NCBI GenBank assembly: GCA_949987705.1
Contig: OX465283.1
Coordinates: 131,962,101-132,026,100 of the forward strand
From: Thereva unica
Taxonomy: Eukaryota > Arthropoda > Insecta > Diptera > Therevidae
Direction of reading: 5' to 3'
Length of the DNA: 64,000 bases
Part shown: positions 43,661 to 53,800 of the stretch, one piece after another
How the letters are laid out: every line of letters starts with the position of its first letter
How positions within the stretch are numbered: position 1 is the first letter of the stretch
The notes under the pieces: model-generated
The model's database searches: none
What the model was told of the DNA's origin: nothing
What the model saw: the letters and a program-made list of their open reading frames with translations, nothing else
Made by a program: the position numbers and the translations under genes

Positions 43661-44650
43661 ACGCGGCTTGCGGGTAGAATGAGTTGGGAGAAATTGTTAC
43701 GTAATAAAATGCGGTATTCTGTGTATGAATGCGTGCGAGTAAGTATCGATCCCACTAGGCAATTTACGAAATCAGAATGCAATGTTTTTCTGTAGAAATT
43801 GGAACGAATTTGCACCGATAGCTTTAGGAAGAAATGGTAATGCAAAGTGTCATGCATAACCGACGGGTCATAGATGGAACATGGTACAGGGGCTGGTGTC
43901 GCAGGACCCAAATCCAAGGTCGAGAACCAATGGGTAAGTGGCCTCCTCTTTTCTAGACTGAAATACATGCCAATGCGTCTAGGCTCAACTTGGAAAAAGT
44001 TTGAAAAGCATCAAGTTTACAAATTTTTCTGACAGCCAAGGCCTGATGGAAATTTTCTTCGAAGATAGCTGCAGGGGTTTTCACCTACTCCAGATGCTGA
44101 CCAGATGAAATTAGGTCTAACTTGGCCGCAGTGTTCACCATATGGGTTGCCCCCTCCTCCCCCTTCTTAAAAAAAAAAACACAAAGCAAAAGCGAGAAAA
44201 TACTGTTTGTTTTCTATGTATGTAGTTCTTTCGATTTAAAAAAAAAGTTAAACCTACTTGGTAACCGGTTTTTGAGCATAGTAGATGAGTCATAAATCTC
44301 TAAATTTATTTCAATATTTGCACATGAGTATGAGCACTGTCGTACAAAAATCCATTTTATTTATTATTACAAAATGCCTTGTAGCAATTTCTCTTGGTTT
44401 AATTTAAGTCAATAACAGACTACATACATATGTATATGTATATTTACTTTTGTAAGGAGTTTTATTTGACGAATCCTTGAAATTTTCCTGGAATCAGTAG
44501 CACCTTGGAAATTTATGACAAAAGAAACCATGAGAGTGTGTTTATTCAGTGCTGTGATAACTTATAGCCTTAAGACCTAAATTTTTATTTTTATTGGAAC
44601 GAGTAGTAAACATTTATGATTGGTTTTGTCCCAAAATATTCGCAAATAAT
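43661..44650. other. No gene recognised
   Basis: The minus-strand 121-codon ORF (43603-43968) overlaps the LINE end and has no other motif. T-rich and A-rich runs lie at 44165-44250. An ACATACATATGTATATGTA palindrome-like microsatellite lies at about 44424. The left flank of the long-TIR element ends at 44650. Confidence 0.35.
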
Positions 44651-45057
44651 TAGTCCAGTAAATAGGTCGAAAAAAAAGGCCTTCGTAATGCGAAAAATAC
44701 CGCACGCGATTTTTTTACCAAATGTTTTTACATATTTTTATGAGCTTAAATTCCAAATGGCGTCATCCCCACCCTTATGCTTCACTTACAATGAAGGGAA
44801 ACGCGTTTAATTCTATATCTCAGAAACTATGCGTTTTACGACAAAAATGTATATAATCTTTTTTGTAGATAAATAAGTGATTTAATTTTTTTGTTCAGAA
44901 TTTTTTTTTGTAAAGTCAATATGTTCGGAGTTATAGTGCTTCAAACTTTATACATTTTTACATAGGGCTAATATTTCACGAGTTATAGCGCTTTAAATGT
45001 CGGAAAATGTGAATTCAAAAAAAAATCCTAATATCTTTTTCTTTCCCCGTTTCATGT
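44651..45057 (+). repeat. Left TIR of the CXC element
   Basis: Inverted complement of 47180-47685. Shared words include GCGTGCGGTATTTTTCGC, GGTGGGGATGACGCCATTT, AAACGCATAGTTTC, CGAACATATTGACTTTAC and CGCTATAACTCGTGAAATA. The right arm has about 100 bp more (near 47285-47390), so the left arm has lost or the right arm gained a block. Confidence 0.92.
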
Positions 45058-46893
45058 CACATTTTCGCAATTTCCTCCACTGCAGTTAGAGCAAATTATG
45101 GTACATTTGAGACCGGCCTTGCGACATCCACAGGAACCGCCACATTTTTTCCTACATTTGCAGGATATTAATTTTAATAAATTTGCTGGTGCCGGAGCAA
45201 TTGTCATTGGGACTGGTTGTAAGCCAAATCTTGTTCGCTTCCAGTCCCATTCCTCCGGGTATTGATAACTATCAAGCCAAGTTTGCACTTGATGATATAC
45301 TCGAAATGATTGAAGTCGAGCAGCATCTTTAGTTGGAGGCAGAGCTGATAAGTTCACTTTGGTTTTTGTAACCGATTTTCCAAAACATTTGAACCTTAGT
45401 GAATGCTTAAACAAACGAATTTCCGGACGATTTTCCTTGTCGATTAACGCGAGCAACTCAGAAACTCTAAATTGACATTCCTCACTGTTCGTTATAAAGC
45501 TACTAATAACTTGCATCACCTCGGACATTTCTTTATTAGGACGACCCCTTTTTCCCCCTGTAGATGGTGTGGTTTTCAAATCTCGCATACAGGAATGATG
45601 ATACCTAGCACCTGTAGCTTTGGCTAGTGATGAGCAAAAGTGGTCTTGTTCTTGCAGTCTTGTCTTGTTCTTGCACATTTTGCAAGAACAAGAACAAGAA
45701 CAAGACTTAGTTATGCTTGCAAGAACAAGAACAAGACTAACTGTGCAAGAACAAGACCCAGAGCAAGATTTCTTGCAAGATTCTTGCAAAAATTCCACCT
45801 AAATTCATTCTATTAAAAACATTTTCTAGGTGAGAAACCGCAAATATTTTGAAGCAAAATCAAACCTTAGATGTCAGTATTCAGTAGTTCAAGTAGTTTA
45901 TTAGAAAAGAAAAAAATGCTCTAAAAAAATTCTTTTTTGAGTAACCTCTTTTGCTTTTTGGATGGCAAGGAAACTCGGACTTTTCTCAATGTATGTAATA
46001 TATTTTCAAGGCCTCCACATTGGTTACATCGCATCGTAAGAACGACAGGAGCGTGGGCCAGTTTTTGTATTACTGCAAAGGGATTTAATAATTTTTTGTG
46101 CCCATACACGACATTTCTTCTTTAATGAATCATACTTGAACAACCTAATTTTTTATAATAAGTAATGGGTATAATACTGGTTTACTTTTGCTTCAAAATA
46201 TTTCCGTTGTAATTTGTTGCTTACACACTTGACAGAAAAATGTCTACGCCTAACTTGTTCCCATATGAATTTTATGTAATTTTTCAGGGGCGCAAACATA
46301 ATAACGTCACCAAGAGCAGTCGTGAAACTGATTTGTTTAATAAAAAAGCCATGTGGAATTCTCACCTCAAAGGTAGTAAATTTTCGGTGTATACAAACTT
46401 TTGACGCTGACTGACTGACGCTAAAATTATAATAGTTTTAAAATCAATTTTTTGCATTTTGTTGTTTGGATATAATTTTTTTATTAAAGTCTAGGTTTTT
46501 TTCAATAACCATTTTATAAAATCAACATACAATACCTACTACATGCGAGAAAATACCTTGGCCTTGCAGTTTTGTCTTGCCTTGTCTTGGTCTTGCACAT
46601 TTAGTAAGAACAAGCACAAGCCTTAGGTATATTTGCAAGAACAAGAACAAGAACAAGCCTTAGGTATATTTGCAAGAACAAGAACAAGACTTAGGTATGT
46701 TTGCAAGAACAAGAACAAGAACAAGACTTAGCTATGCTTGCAAGAACAAGAACAAGACAGACTGAACAAGAACAAGACAAGAACAAGACTAGATTAGTCT
46801 TGTCTTGTTCTTGCGTTTGCTCATCACTAGCTTTGGCATCAGAAACATTTGCAATGCGTTGCACAATGTCCAAACTTCTTTTATCATTCCGAT
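45052..46893 (-). pseudogene. CXC (tesmin/TSO1-like) cysteine-rich protein gene, split by a hAT element
   Basis: Minus strand, 46893-46838 then 45616-45052. The first piece reads RLQNRNDKRSLDIVQRIANV then SDAKA, after an acceptor-like TACGTTTGCAG. The second continues TGARYHHSCMRDL, a basic KRGRPNKEMSEV, SFRVYHQVQTWLDSYQYPEE then WDWKR, and a C-terminal zinc-binding-type array C-X-C-X3-C-X3-C-X-C-X6-C-X3-C-X2-C-X4-C, ending at TGA in the TIR. In the continuous 248-codon ORF (45798-45052) the first 58 residues come from the hAT insert. The CXC array is at residues 213-244. Proteins with this VYHQVQ-W-CXC ending are uncharacterised. N-terminal exons are not visible. Confidence 0.7.
45625..46829. 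mobile_element. hAT element, 1,205 bp, CAAGAA-repeat ends, exact 8-bp TSD
   Basis: The ends TAGTGATGAGCAAA (45625) and TTTGCTCATCACTA (46816-46829) are exact inverted complements. GCTTTGGC flanks both sides (45617-45624 and 46830-46837). Both subterminal zones are filled with direct and inverted CAAGAACAAGA / TCTTGTTCTTG units. At the right, GCTTGCAAGAACAAGAAC-type units with TTAG-TATG spacers repeat about every 40-50 bp. The interior (45840-46550) holds small minus ORFs such as KNYIKFIWEQVRRRHFSVKC that I cannot place. It is inserted in the CXC gene. Removing it rejoins the frame (DAKA then TGARY). Confidence 0.93.
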
Positions 46894-47179
46894 TCTGCAA
46901 ACGTACGCCAACGAAATTTCTTAATTATATGTATGAACATTAGCTAAAGTATAAATGCTAGAAAAAAATGTTTAAAGTAAAATTTCAACGGAATTTTATA
47001 ACAAACAAATTTGTTGGTATAACTTGTCATCGTAAATAAATAGTTGACTAGATATTTGCAAAACACCATTTTTAATAAACTTTTGAGGTGTAATAAATCC
47101 ATAAATATCAACTTTATAGAAAAAAGTAAAGGCAACAAATGTGGGCAATGATGAGCACAACACACGATATAATCAGTTT

Positions 47180-47685
47180 TGAAATGAAACGGGGAAAGAA
47201 AAAGATATTAGGATTTTTTTTTGAATTTACATTTTCCGACATTTAAAGCGCTATAACTCGTGAAATATTAGCCCTATCTAAAAATGATAAAAGCAAAAAT
47301 AATCGTAGATAATCGTGTGTTCTATAAGTCTTAGGAAGGACTTCTTTATGGCGGGCTAACCGTTAACGAAATATAGTGCAAAGAAAGTAATGTATAAAGT
47401 TTGAAGCACTATAACTCCGAACATATTGACTTTACAAAAAAAAATTTTGAACAAAAAAGTTATATCACCTATTTATCTACAAAAAAGATTATATACATTT
47501 TTGTCGTAAAACGCATAGTTTCGGAGATATAGAATTAACTGCGTTTCCCTTCATTGTAAGTGAAGCATAAGGGTGGGGATGACGCCATTTTGAATTTAAG
47601 CTCATAAAAATATGTAAAAACATTTGGTAAAAAAAAATCGCGTGCGGTATTTTTCGCAAAGAAAAAGTACCTATTTACTGGACTA
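47180..47685 (-). repeat. Right TIR of the CXC element
   Basis: Inverted complement of 44651-45057, with an additional block near 47285-47390 (containing GGCGGGCTAACCGTTAACG) missing from the left arm. Its inner edge begins ATGAAACGGGGAAAG, the same words that carry the CXC protein's stop codon at the other arm. Its outer edge ends CTATTTACTGGACTA. Confidence 0.92.
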
Positions 47686-47699
47686 AATACCCAATGAGA

Positions 47700-48205
47700 G
47701 TTAGAGTAGGCTGTTTATTTGTGTAATTCCTTTTTTAATTTTTAGTTGGACACCAAGTTATAAAAATTTCCACATTATCCCTGTCAAGACTCGCGCTCTT
47801 TTTATTTTTGATCCAATGGTGGATTGCTTCCCTCTTGTACTCGAGTAATTTTCATCAGCATCTCTGAAGTTTTGTTTGTTCAGAAATCAGGTCAGATGAA
47901 ATTGCGCCTCGTCTAGGTGGAATGCTTTCACCAATGAGATAAATGTTTCAGATGATTGTCCGTAACGAAGTCTGGCCGTACGTCTCATATCTCCAACATG
48001 CCCAGCCCATATCGCTCAAATTTTGCCAACACAACACGAATTTTGGGAGCTGTTGAAGCATTGTGAGCCATTGGGAACTGTTGAAGCATTGTGGTAGTCT
48101 ACACGTTACTAATGTAAACTATTACCGGATCGTTTTCCAAAATTAATGAGATCATTTTCGCTCGTTGCGGAATGGTGTATTGTTCCATCTTAAACCATCT
48201 CAAAT
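47700..48205 (-). pseudogene. Tc1/mariner-superfamily transposase fragment 2
   Basis: The minus strand reads MEQYTIPQRAKMISLILEND at about 48190, then STAPKIRVVLAKFERYGL (HTH linker). After a frameshift, RRTARLRYGQSSETFIS, then LDEAQFHLT (first catalytic DEA.F), a stop, and FLNKQNF. KRARVLTGIMWKF follows where VTVWCGI is expected. Residues after the second Asp are lost at the right TIR of the CXC element. It has a different sequence from the fragment at 33.7 kb, so it is another family or a very old copy. Confidence 0.72.
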
Positions 48206-51200
48206 TTATAATCTTTGAAACAAAAACATAAACATAAAAAATATTCATAAATAAATAAATTACTGATTTTTAAATTGAAAGGGAACTTTTGGCTCTCCCT
48301 GTGTAAACCTTGTTGTCACAAATGAGCTGTTTTCTGTTGTAGTTAACAAAGTTCGAAATTCGAAACTAACGGCTAATCTAAGCTCAGTGTAAGCTTACTC
48401 CAGCATTGGAACTTTCTATTGCTCTTAAATGTAGATTTGCGGACTTCTCTACAATTCTGGAGACCCGACCCGAATGACCGGAAAGTGTTGCTGGCCGAAC
48501 GGTTGTGCCGAGACTTGAAGTAGTTGTAAGGAAGCAATACAGAATCGTCTTTAAACTAACAGTAGAGCACCGGGACTGTCGATTCTTTCTTGATAAATAA
48601 AATTCGAAACGATGTGCCTACATTACTACCATGAGGAAGGATCTGTACCCGCTCGTTGTGGACACCCTTTCCAACCACGTTTCATATTATTTCATTTCTC
48701 TCTCTATTCACCCAACGGCCATCAAAACCCCACCAGCCCAGTCCAAGTTGCTCCATCAGTAGAGCAGAAAATTCTTAACCACTGGGCATGGGTCGAGTCA
48801 CACGCTGCACATACCTGGTCGTTTTTCGGCTCTATGCCGATAGAACTTAACCAATAAGTTACAGAAGCCACAGAAATAAAAAAAATAACGATATGTTGTT
48901 ATTGCAGCGGCTTGTGTAATTTTTCGATTAAGTTCTACATGGCCACTACAGACTAATGCGAATGTGACAAACTGCTTAACAATATGCTTTGTGACAATGA
49001 TCGCCATGGACTGAGAATAGCTATACGAGAAATTCCTAAGAAGCAATTTATCAGAACTTACCAAAAGAAGAAAAATGAGCTCGAAATATTTCGTAAAAAT
49101 AAGGTCAACGTCATTATAGAGACGACGAAAAAAACTATCTCTGGTAACAAACAGAAATAAAAACAGCACACATTCCTATAGCAATTTTACTATCGACCCA
49201 CTGCAAATGTAGCAAAATCAGGTACTATACCTAAAACAAAGTGGACAGAGCCCATAAGCTATAATTTTAAGTCAGTTAAGAAACATTTCCAGTAATTTAT
49301 AAATCAACAACAATCCACCGCATTTAAGTCTATAATAAAAATATAAGTTTCGGCTTCGCTCTGGTGACCCCAAAAATTATTTTAAGGTAAGCCCTCTTGA
49401 ACTCCGTTAGAACATTACAAGAAATATGTGTACTGGCTTTTCGCCAAAGCCAAAAACTCAGTTCCAATAAAATTGATATCACTCAATTGAACTAAAGAAT
49501 CAAGGCGCAGATACTGCCAACCTTTACTACTTCTGTTTCAGCTCATCTTTTCTACCTTCGTTGTAGCACAGCTTCAAGTGCTCAAACGACAAGGCACAAG
49601 GACGTACTTGGGAATGTATCGAATAATGTAATCAGGCTTTATGAAGTTCCGTAACAGCAACGTTCTACATAGCAAAGTGGTTCTTAATAGGAATGATAAC
49701 TTTATAATCAAATTGATCCGAGGCAACCTTGTCAAAGAGACAAGCAGCGAAAAAATCATCTTACCTGGAGGCATTATATCTGAATGATTTAAACCATAAA
49801 ACAGACTCTGATGGCGACTTGCTTCCTCCAGAGACATACCTTCCTTTGGATTTCAAGTATAATTGGTCCAGGGTAGTTTCGCAGTGACTCTCTTTCATCA
49901 TCTTCAACGCAACGGCCGCGACAAGCATTCATTATCAATAAAAGGGAATGGAAACCTTTCCAGATTAATTTTCCGGGTACCTGTGGGGGACGTCTGGAGT
50001 GGCTCGAGGTTACTTAATAGTTCCGTAGAATATCCGTTCTAATTAAAATCTGAAGTACAGGAATAGGATTTATTTGTATATAATTGATTGAGTGATTACC
50101 GTAGTATCAGTGCCAGTTTATAAAGTAAGTTTCATGTCTAGCTTTTATGATGGTAATAATTTTAGTCATGAGAAGGACTTAGTTGGCATTTGTATGGATT
50201 TCTGATTATGTCTTCCCTCGGGCTCGATGGAAGTTCGTTGTCTGTACAGAGATTACCTGAGACTGTGAAGGGATCACTTGCGACTAGTGAGCTATTTGCA
50301 ATGTAGTATTTTAGATTATCTGAGTGTATATTAAATTGAGTTTTACAGTTTAAGATGTAGGTATTAAGTTTTTTTTTTTATTATTTCTTAGAGTTATGCA
50401 TTCATAATTTAATTCATTTAAAAATATAAAATTAATATATTTCAGTGAAACATATTCAATTTGCAACTTAGCAACTGATGTATTGTATAGTATCGTATAC
50501 TAGCGACATTCTGCATGGGGACGATGAAGGGTTTCGAAAACTAATTATTTAGTTTTCCGGGCATTACTTATTGTCCGAATTTTGAAAAATGAATAAACCT
50601 GTAAAAAATTATTGCAACAATCAACCTCTTGGTCTTTTGTACTCTATCCTTACAGCTTTGATTTGTAGGCCAGATCCGTTTAGCAGGCTCAGCAGTTCGC
50701 CTTGTGGTTTACAGCTCAGATTTAAATGTCAAGACTGGTTGCTTCAAACAATTAGTCTTTGATCCTTGCTGCTCAGTCCTGCAATAAGTAGCTATCTTAT
50801 TCTTTTTTTGGAAAACGAAAAACTACCGCAAATACCAACAGGTTATACTTCGCGGCTTCTTTTATGGGTAATTAATCCACGAAAACCATCTCCAGGTCGA
50901 CCACTCTTCCAGGGGTTTGACTTTGCAGCAACGCTTTGTGGGGATTGATTAGCTTTTATCTAGAGGCTGGGAGTATTAGCATCTAGATAAAAACGTCTTT
51001 CTTTTCGCATCTTCCGATCGTGTGCTATTTATAACATCCAACTTTATTTTGGCTCGGACACATGCCCTGCGTCCTCTCGAACATTTGAGCATGTTGGATA
51101 AAACTACAAGTTGTGGTTGTCTCCGAAGACACATGCCTTTCTTCGGTAACATGTCAATTGGGGTCATCACGCATGCCGCATCTCTCAATAAGGTCCTCTA

Positions 51201-51714
51201 CGCGCAGCATGCGCAGAGATCATTCTAGTCTTTATGTGGTCCTCTATCCTTACACGAAACATTAATATAAAAAGAAAAAGGAGTAAAAAAGAGCCTTTGG
51301 TTATTATAGCTCCAAAAAAATTTGTGTAAAACGTTACAACTATATTTGTGCCTTTTACCCCCTCTCTCTCTCTTTGAAACCGTCGTTTTAGTGTTGATGT
51401 GATGATCCGTGTACGTTATCACAAAGGCACTTTAAAAGCAAATTCCCATCGAAGCCTACCGAATTTGATTCTATTCACTATATCAATGTTAAATCCACCT
51501 TCGGGATCGTTCACATTCACATCGGGGCCAATTGTTCTCTGAAGTCTTTTTTATCTCGAGCACGGTTAAGGAGTTAAACTACTTTTGCTAGACCCTCAAG
51601 GGCTAGATTCATATATGATTACTGGTAAGACCAAGGTCAACGGAAGCTTGTGGGTACATTTTCATGTGTCCGTTGGTGATTTTGGTGTTTATATGATCGC
51701 TGGACTCTGATACT
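48206..51714. other. No gene recognised; one charged ORF
   Basis: Mixed AT-rich DNA. At 48957-49166 (plus) a frame without ATG start reads CECDKLLNNMLCDNDRHGLR, IAIREIPKKQFIRTYQKKKN and ELEIFRKNKVNVIIETT. This looks formerly coding and charged, but I do not know it. ORFs at 49574-49837 (minus), 50766-50948 and 51022-51228 show nothing familiar. A TATATGATTACTGGTAAGA-like region precedes the LINE. Confidence 0.3.
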
Positions 51715-53715
51715 GTTGGCTGCTTTTCAGTTCAATGGACTTAACAGTAATTAGACTGGAGTTTGTAGGGTGGAAGGGTCATATAGGCCTCAGCCTATAT
51801 GAGAGTTCATGTAGATGACAGCAGCACTAAAATTGAATGGGGCCAACCTGATCGTAGGGTGCGACGCTAATGTGAGGCATACGCTTTGGGGAAGCAACGA
51901 AAATAACGAGAGGGCAGAGTATATTCGATTATATTATTAATTCAAACCTAGCGTTGTGTAACCGGGGCAACACGCCAATCTTCGTATTTCCAAGCACGGG
52001 AATATTTCCAAGGTTGGGAGAATGGAAAACACTTAAAGTAGAAAACTGCAGGGTGTCAGATGAAGTGCCATTCTCGGATCACCGGTGGATACGTTTCAGG
52101 GTAAACCTGCAAGCTGAAGCTCCTCAACCGCACGAAGGACTGACTGAGAGAAGTTCGGTCAGGTTTTGAGAACGAGACCTCTAGAGAGTGCCCACAGGAA
52201 AGGATAGACCTTATAGAGAAAATCGAACATAGGGTCAATACTTTAGAAAACGATATCCACTCGGCGTATAAGGTATCTCGCTCAATAAGGCGGAGCGAAA
52301 AAACCTTTCCCCGTGGTGAAATTAAGATCTTTCGAAACTGAGGAAATTAACAAGAGATATCTTCGGTAGCTGTTACAAACAAAGCCTTTGGCAGTATTAC
52401 AAAGACTACTACAAATTGCACAAGAAAGCCACTGCCTCAACCAAGAGAGATACCTGGCAAGGGTATTGCCAATCTATAGAGAGTCTAGAGACTCTTCCAG
52501 ACTATGCAAGAAGCTGTCCAAAAAACTCCAGTCCGTCCTTTATAAAAAAGGCGAACGGAGCTTGGACAGAATCGCAGGCCGAGTCATTGAGCTTTTAATG
52601 TACATACACTTTGCAAGGACGAATACGAAGTCGAAACATCAGGGAACAAAGAGAGACATTCCTGGGGGCAGATTTCCGCTATTATTACAAAGGAAAAGGC
52701 CCTCTGGGTGATAAATGGCATTCCACTAGTCACACTAGGAAAGGGTCATCGACTCCCATATTCGCCAATCGGTAGGAGCGCCCTCACAGTCACCAGCTCC
52801 ACAGACAGCTCAGCTCAACTCCGCACGAGGTGGGGAACTATCGAAAATACCCTGTATTACAAACAATATACTTTCCAGCCATCTTAGATATAGAAAGCGT
52901 CTATAACAAGGTACATACTGAATCGATTCGAGAAGGTCTCATAGACCTAACTATAGAAGTAAGCCTCAGGTCGGGAATGTTTACGATTTGTGAAATCAAT
53001 CAAGGATGTCTAAATAAAGTAGCAATATTTTAAATCTGCTACCCGAGAGTATGGTCGCTACAACCGCGACAACCTTCCCCTTGATTGACCTATAGGAAGG
53101 AATTCTCCGTCGAACTAACCCCAAGAAGAGAGTAGAGAAACGTAGTAGACAGTTCACTGCCCTGGCACCTCCCAGGGTACACTAGTGTTTTTCAACCTGA
53201 AGTACTGGCGATCCTTAGAACCTACACAACGATGTAGTATTGGAATTTTCGTAGAGAGGCAAGCCCCTATAAAAACTCTGGATTCAGAAATGATGCCCTC
53301 GAAGTTAGTGAAGCGATGTAGAATCGAGCTAAATAGGCTAGGTAGAAAGCACAATACGACTCTCGTCTGGGTTCCCGGTCATAGGAACATAGAGTGGAGC
53401 GAGAAAGCCGACTACCTGGCTAAGCAGGGAGTCTCTCTCCGGGGCTCGAAGACCAAGATGGTCGGCAGCCTAATAGGTGGAGTCAAAAACACAATTTTTG
53501 ACTACCACCTGCTGCTAGCCAACCAAAATTGGAAACCTAGATCTGCATTATCTAGATCTGCACTATCTGTAGAGCGACTTATAACAAAGAAAAAACAATG
53601 GGCCTCTTAAACAGACCCCGACGAGATATTGGCAGAAGCGCGAAGGAACTTGATCACTTCCTGTATAGGTATCCCGCTTTAGCTAAAGCCAGGCAGCGCA
53701 CTCTAGGCACTTATG
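51715..53715 (+). pseudogene. I/LOA-type LINE, endonuclease to RNase H, degenerate
   Basis: Endonuclease: MDLTVIRLEFVGWKGHIGLS, LNGANLIVGCDANVRHTLWG, SNENNERAEYI, ALCNRGNTP and EVPFSDHRWIRF (catalytic SDH). Linker: LHKKATASTKRDTWQGYCQS, NSSPSFIKKANGAWTESQAE. RT: AILDIESVYNKVHTESIREG (motif A DIEGAFN-like). RNase H: LDSEMMPSKLVKRCRIELNR, LVWVPGHRNIEWSEKADYLA (D..A..GN.KADELA with GN changed to WS). C-terminus: LLNRPRRDIGRSA and RYPALAKARQRTLG. RT motifs B and C are missing, so about 0.5 kb appears deleted. At least six frame changes. The 3' end abuts the repeat at 53716. Confidence 0.87.
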
Positions 53716-53800
53716 TTTTGTAAAGGTGCCCTTACACGGACAATTTTTTGAGCAATAATCGCCGGCAACAGTATTGGAGCAATCTGGAGCAATTAAGAAC
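53716..53800 (+). repeat. Dispersed repeat end (copy A)
   Basis: Shares about 75 bp with 57064-57140: AGGTGC-CTTACA-G-ACAAT, then TTTTGAGCAATAATCGCCGG, then CAACAGTA-TGGAGCAATCTG. The shared part starts where the LINE ends, so it is probably a MITE or repeat terminus. An inverted partner was not found. Confidence 0.7.

Larger units (their letters stand above)
44651..47685. mobile_element. 3.0-kb DNA element with 0.4-0.5 kb TIRs encoding a CXC protein
   Basis: Bases 44651-45057 and 47180-47685 are long inverted repeats. Both start TAGTCCAGTAAATAGGT and end, inside, at CTTTCCCCGTTTCAT or its complement. The outer flanks share AAT (44648-44650 and 47686-47688), a possible 3-bp target duplication. 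Between the TIRs lies a minus-strand gene for a CXC cysteine-rich protein, whose stop codon falls exactly at the left TIR's inner edge. A hAT element (45625-46829) is nested in that gene. No transposase catalytic core was recognised, so the copy may be internally deleted. I cannot name the superfamily. Confidence 0.85.

Noticed and set aside
45052..45798. A 248-residue intact protein gene
   Set aside because: The first 58 residues lie in the hAT element's CAAGAA repeats, so the start is artificial; only 45616-45052 belongs to the CXC gene.
46701..46943. Gln/Glu/Thr-rich ORFs in CAAGAA repeats (also 45620-45802, 42568-42816)
   Set aside because: Low-complexity translation of the hAT subterminal repeats, with no independent coding evidence.
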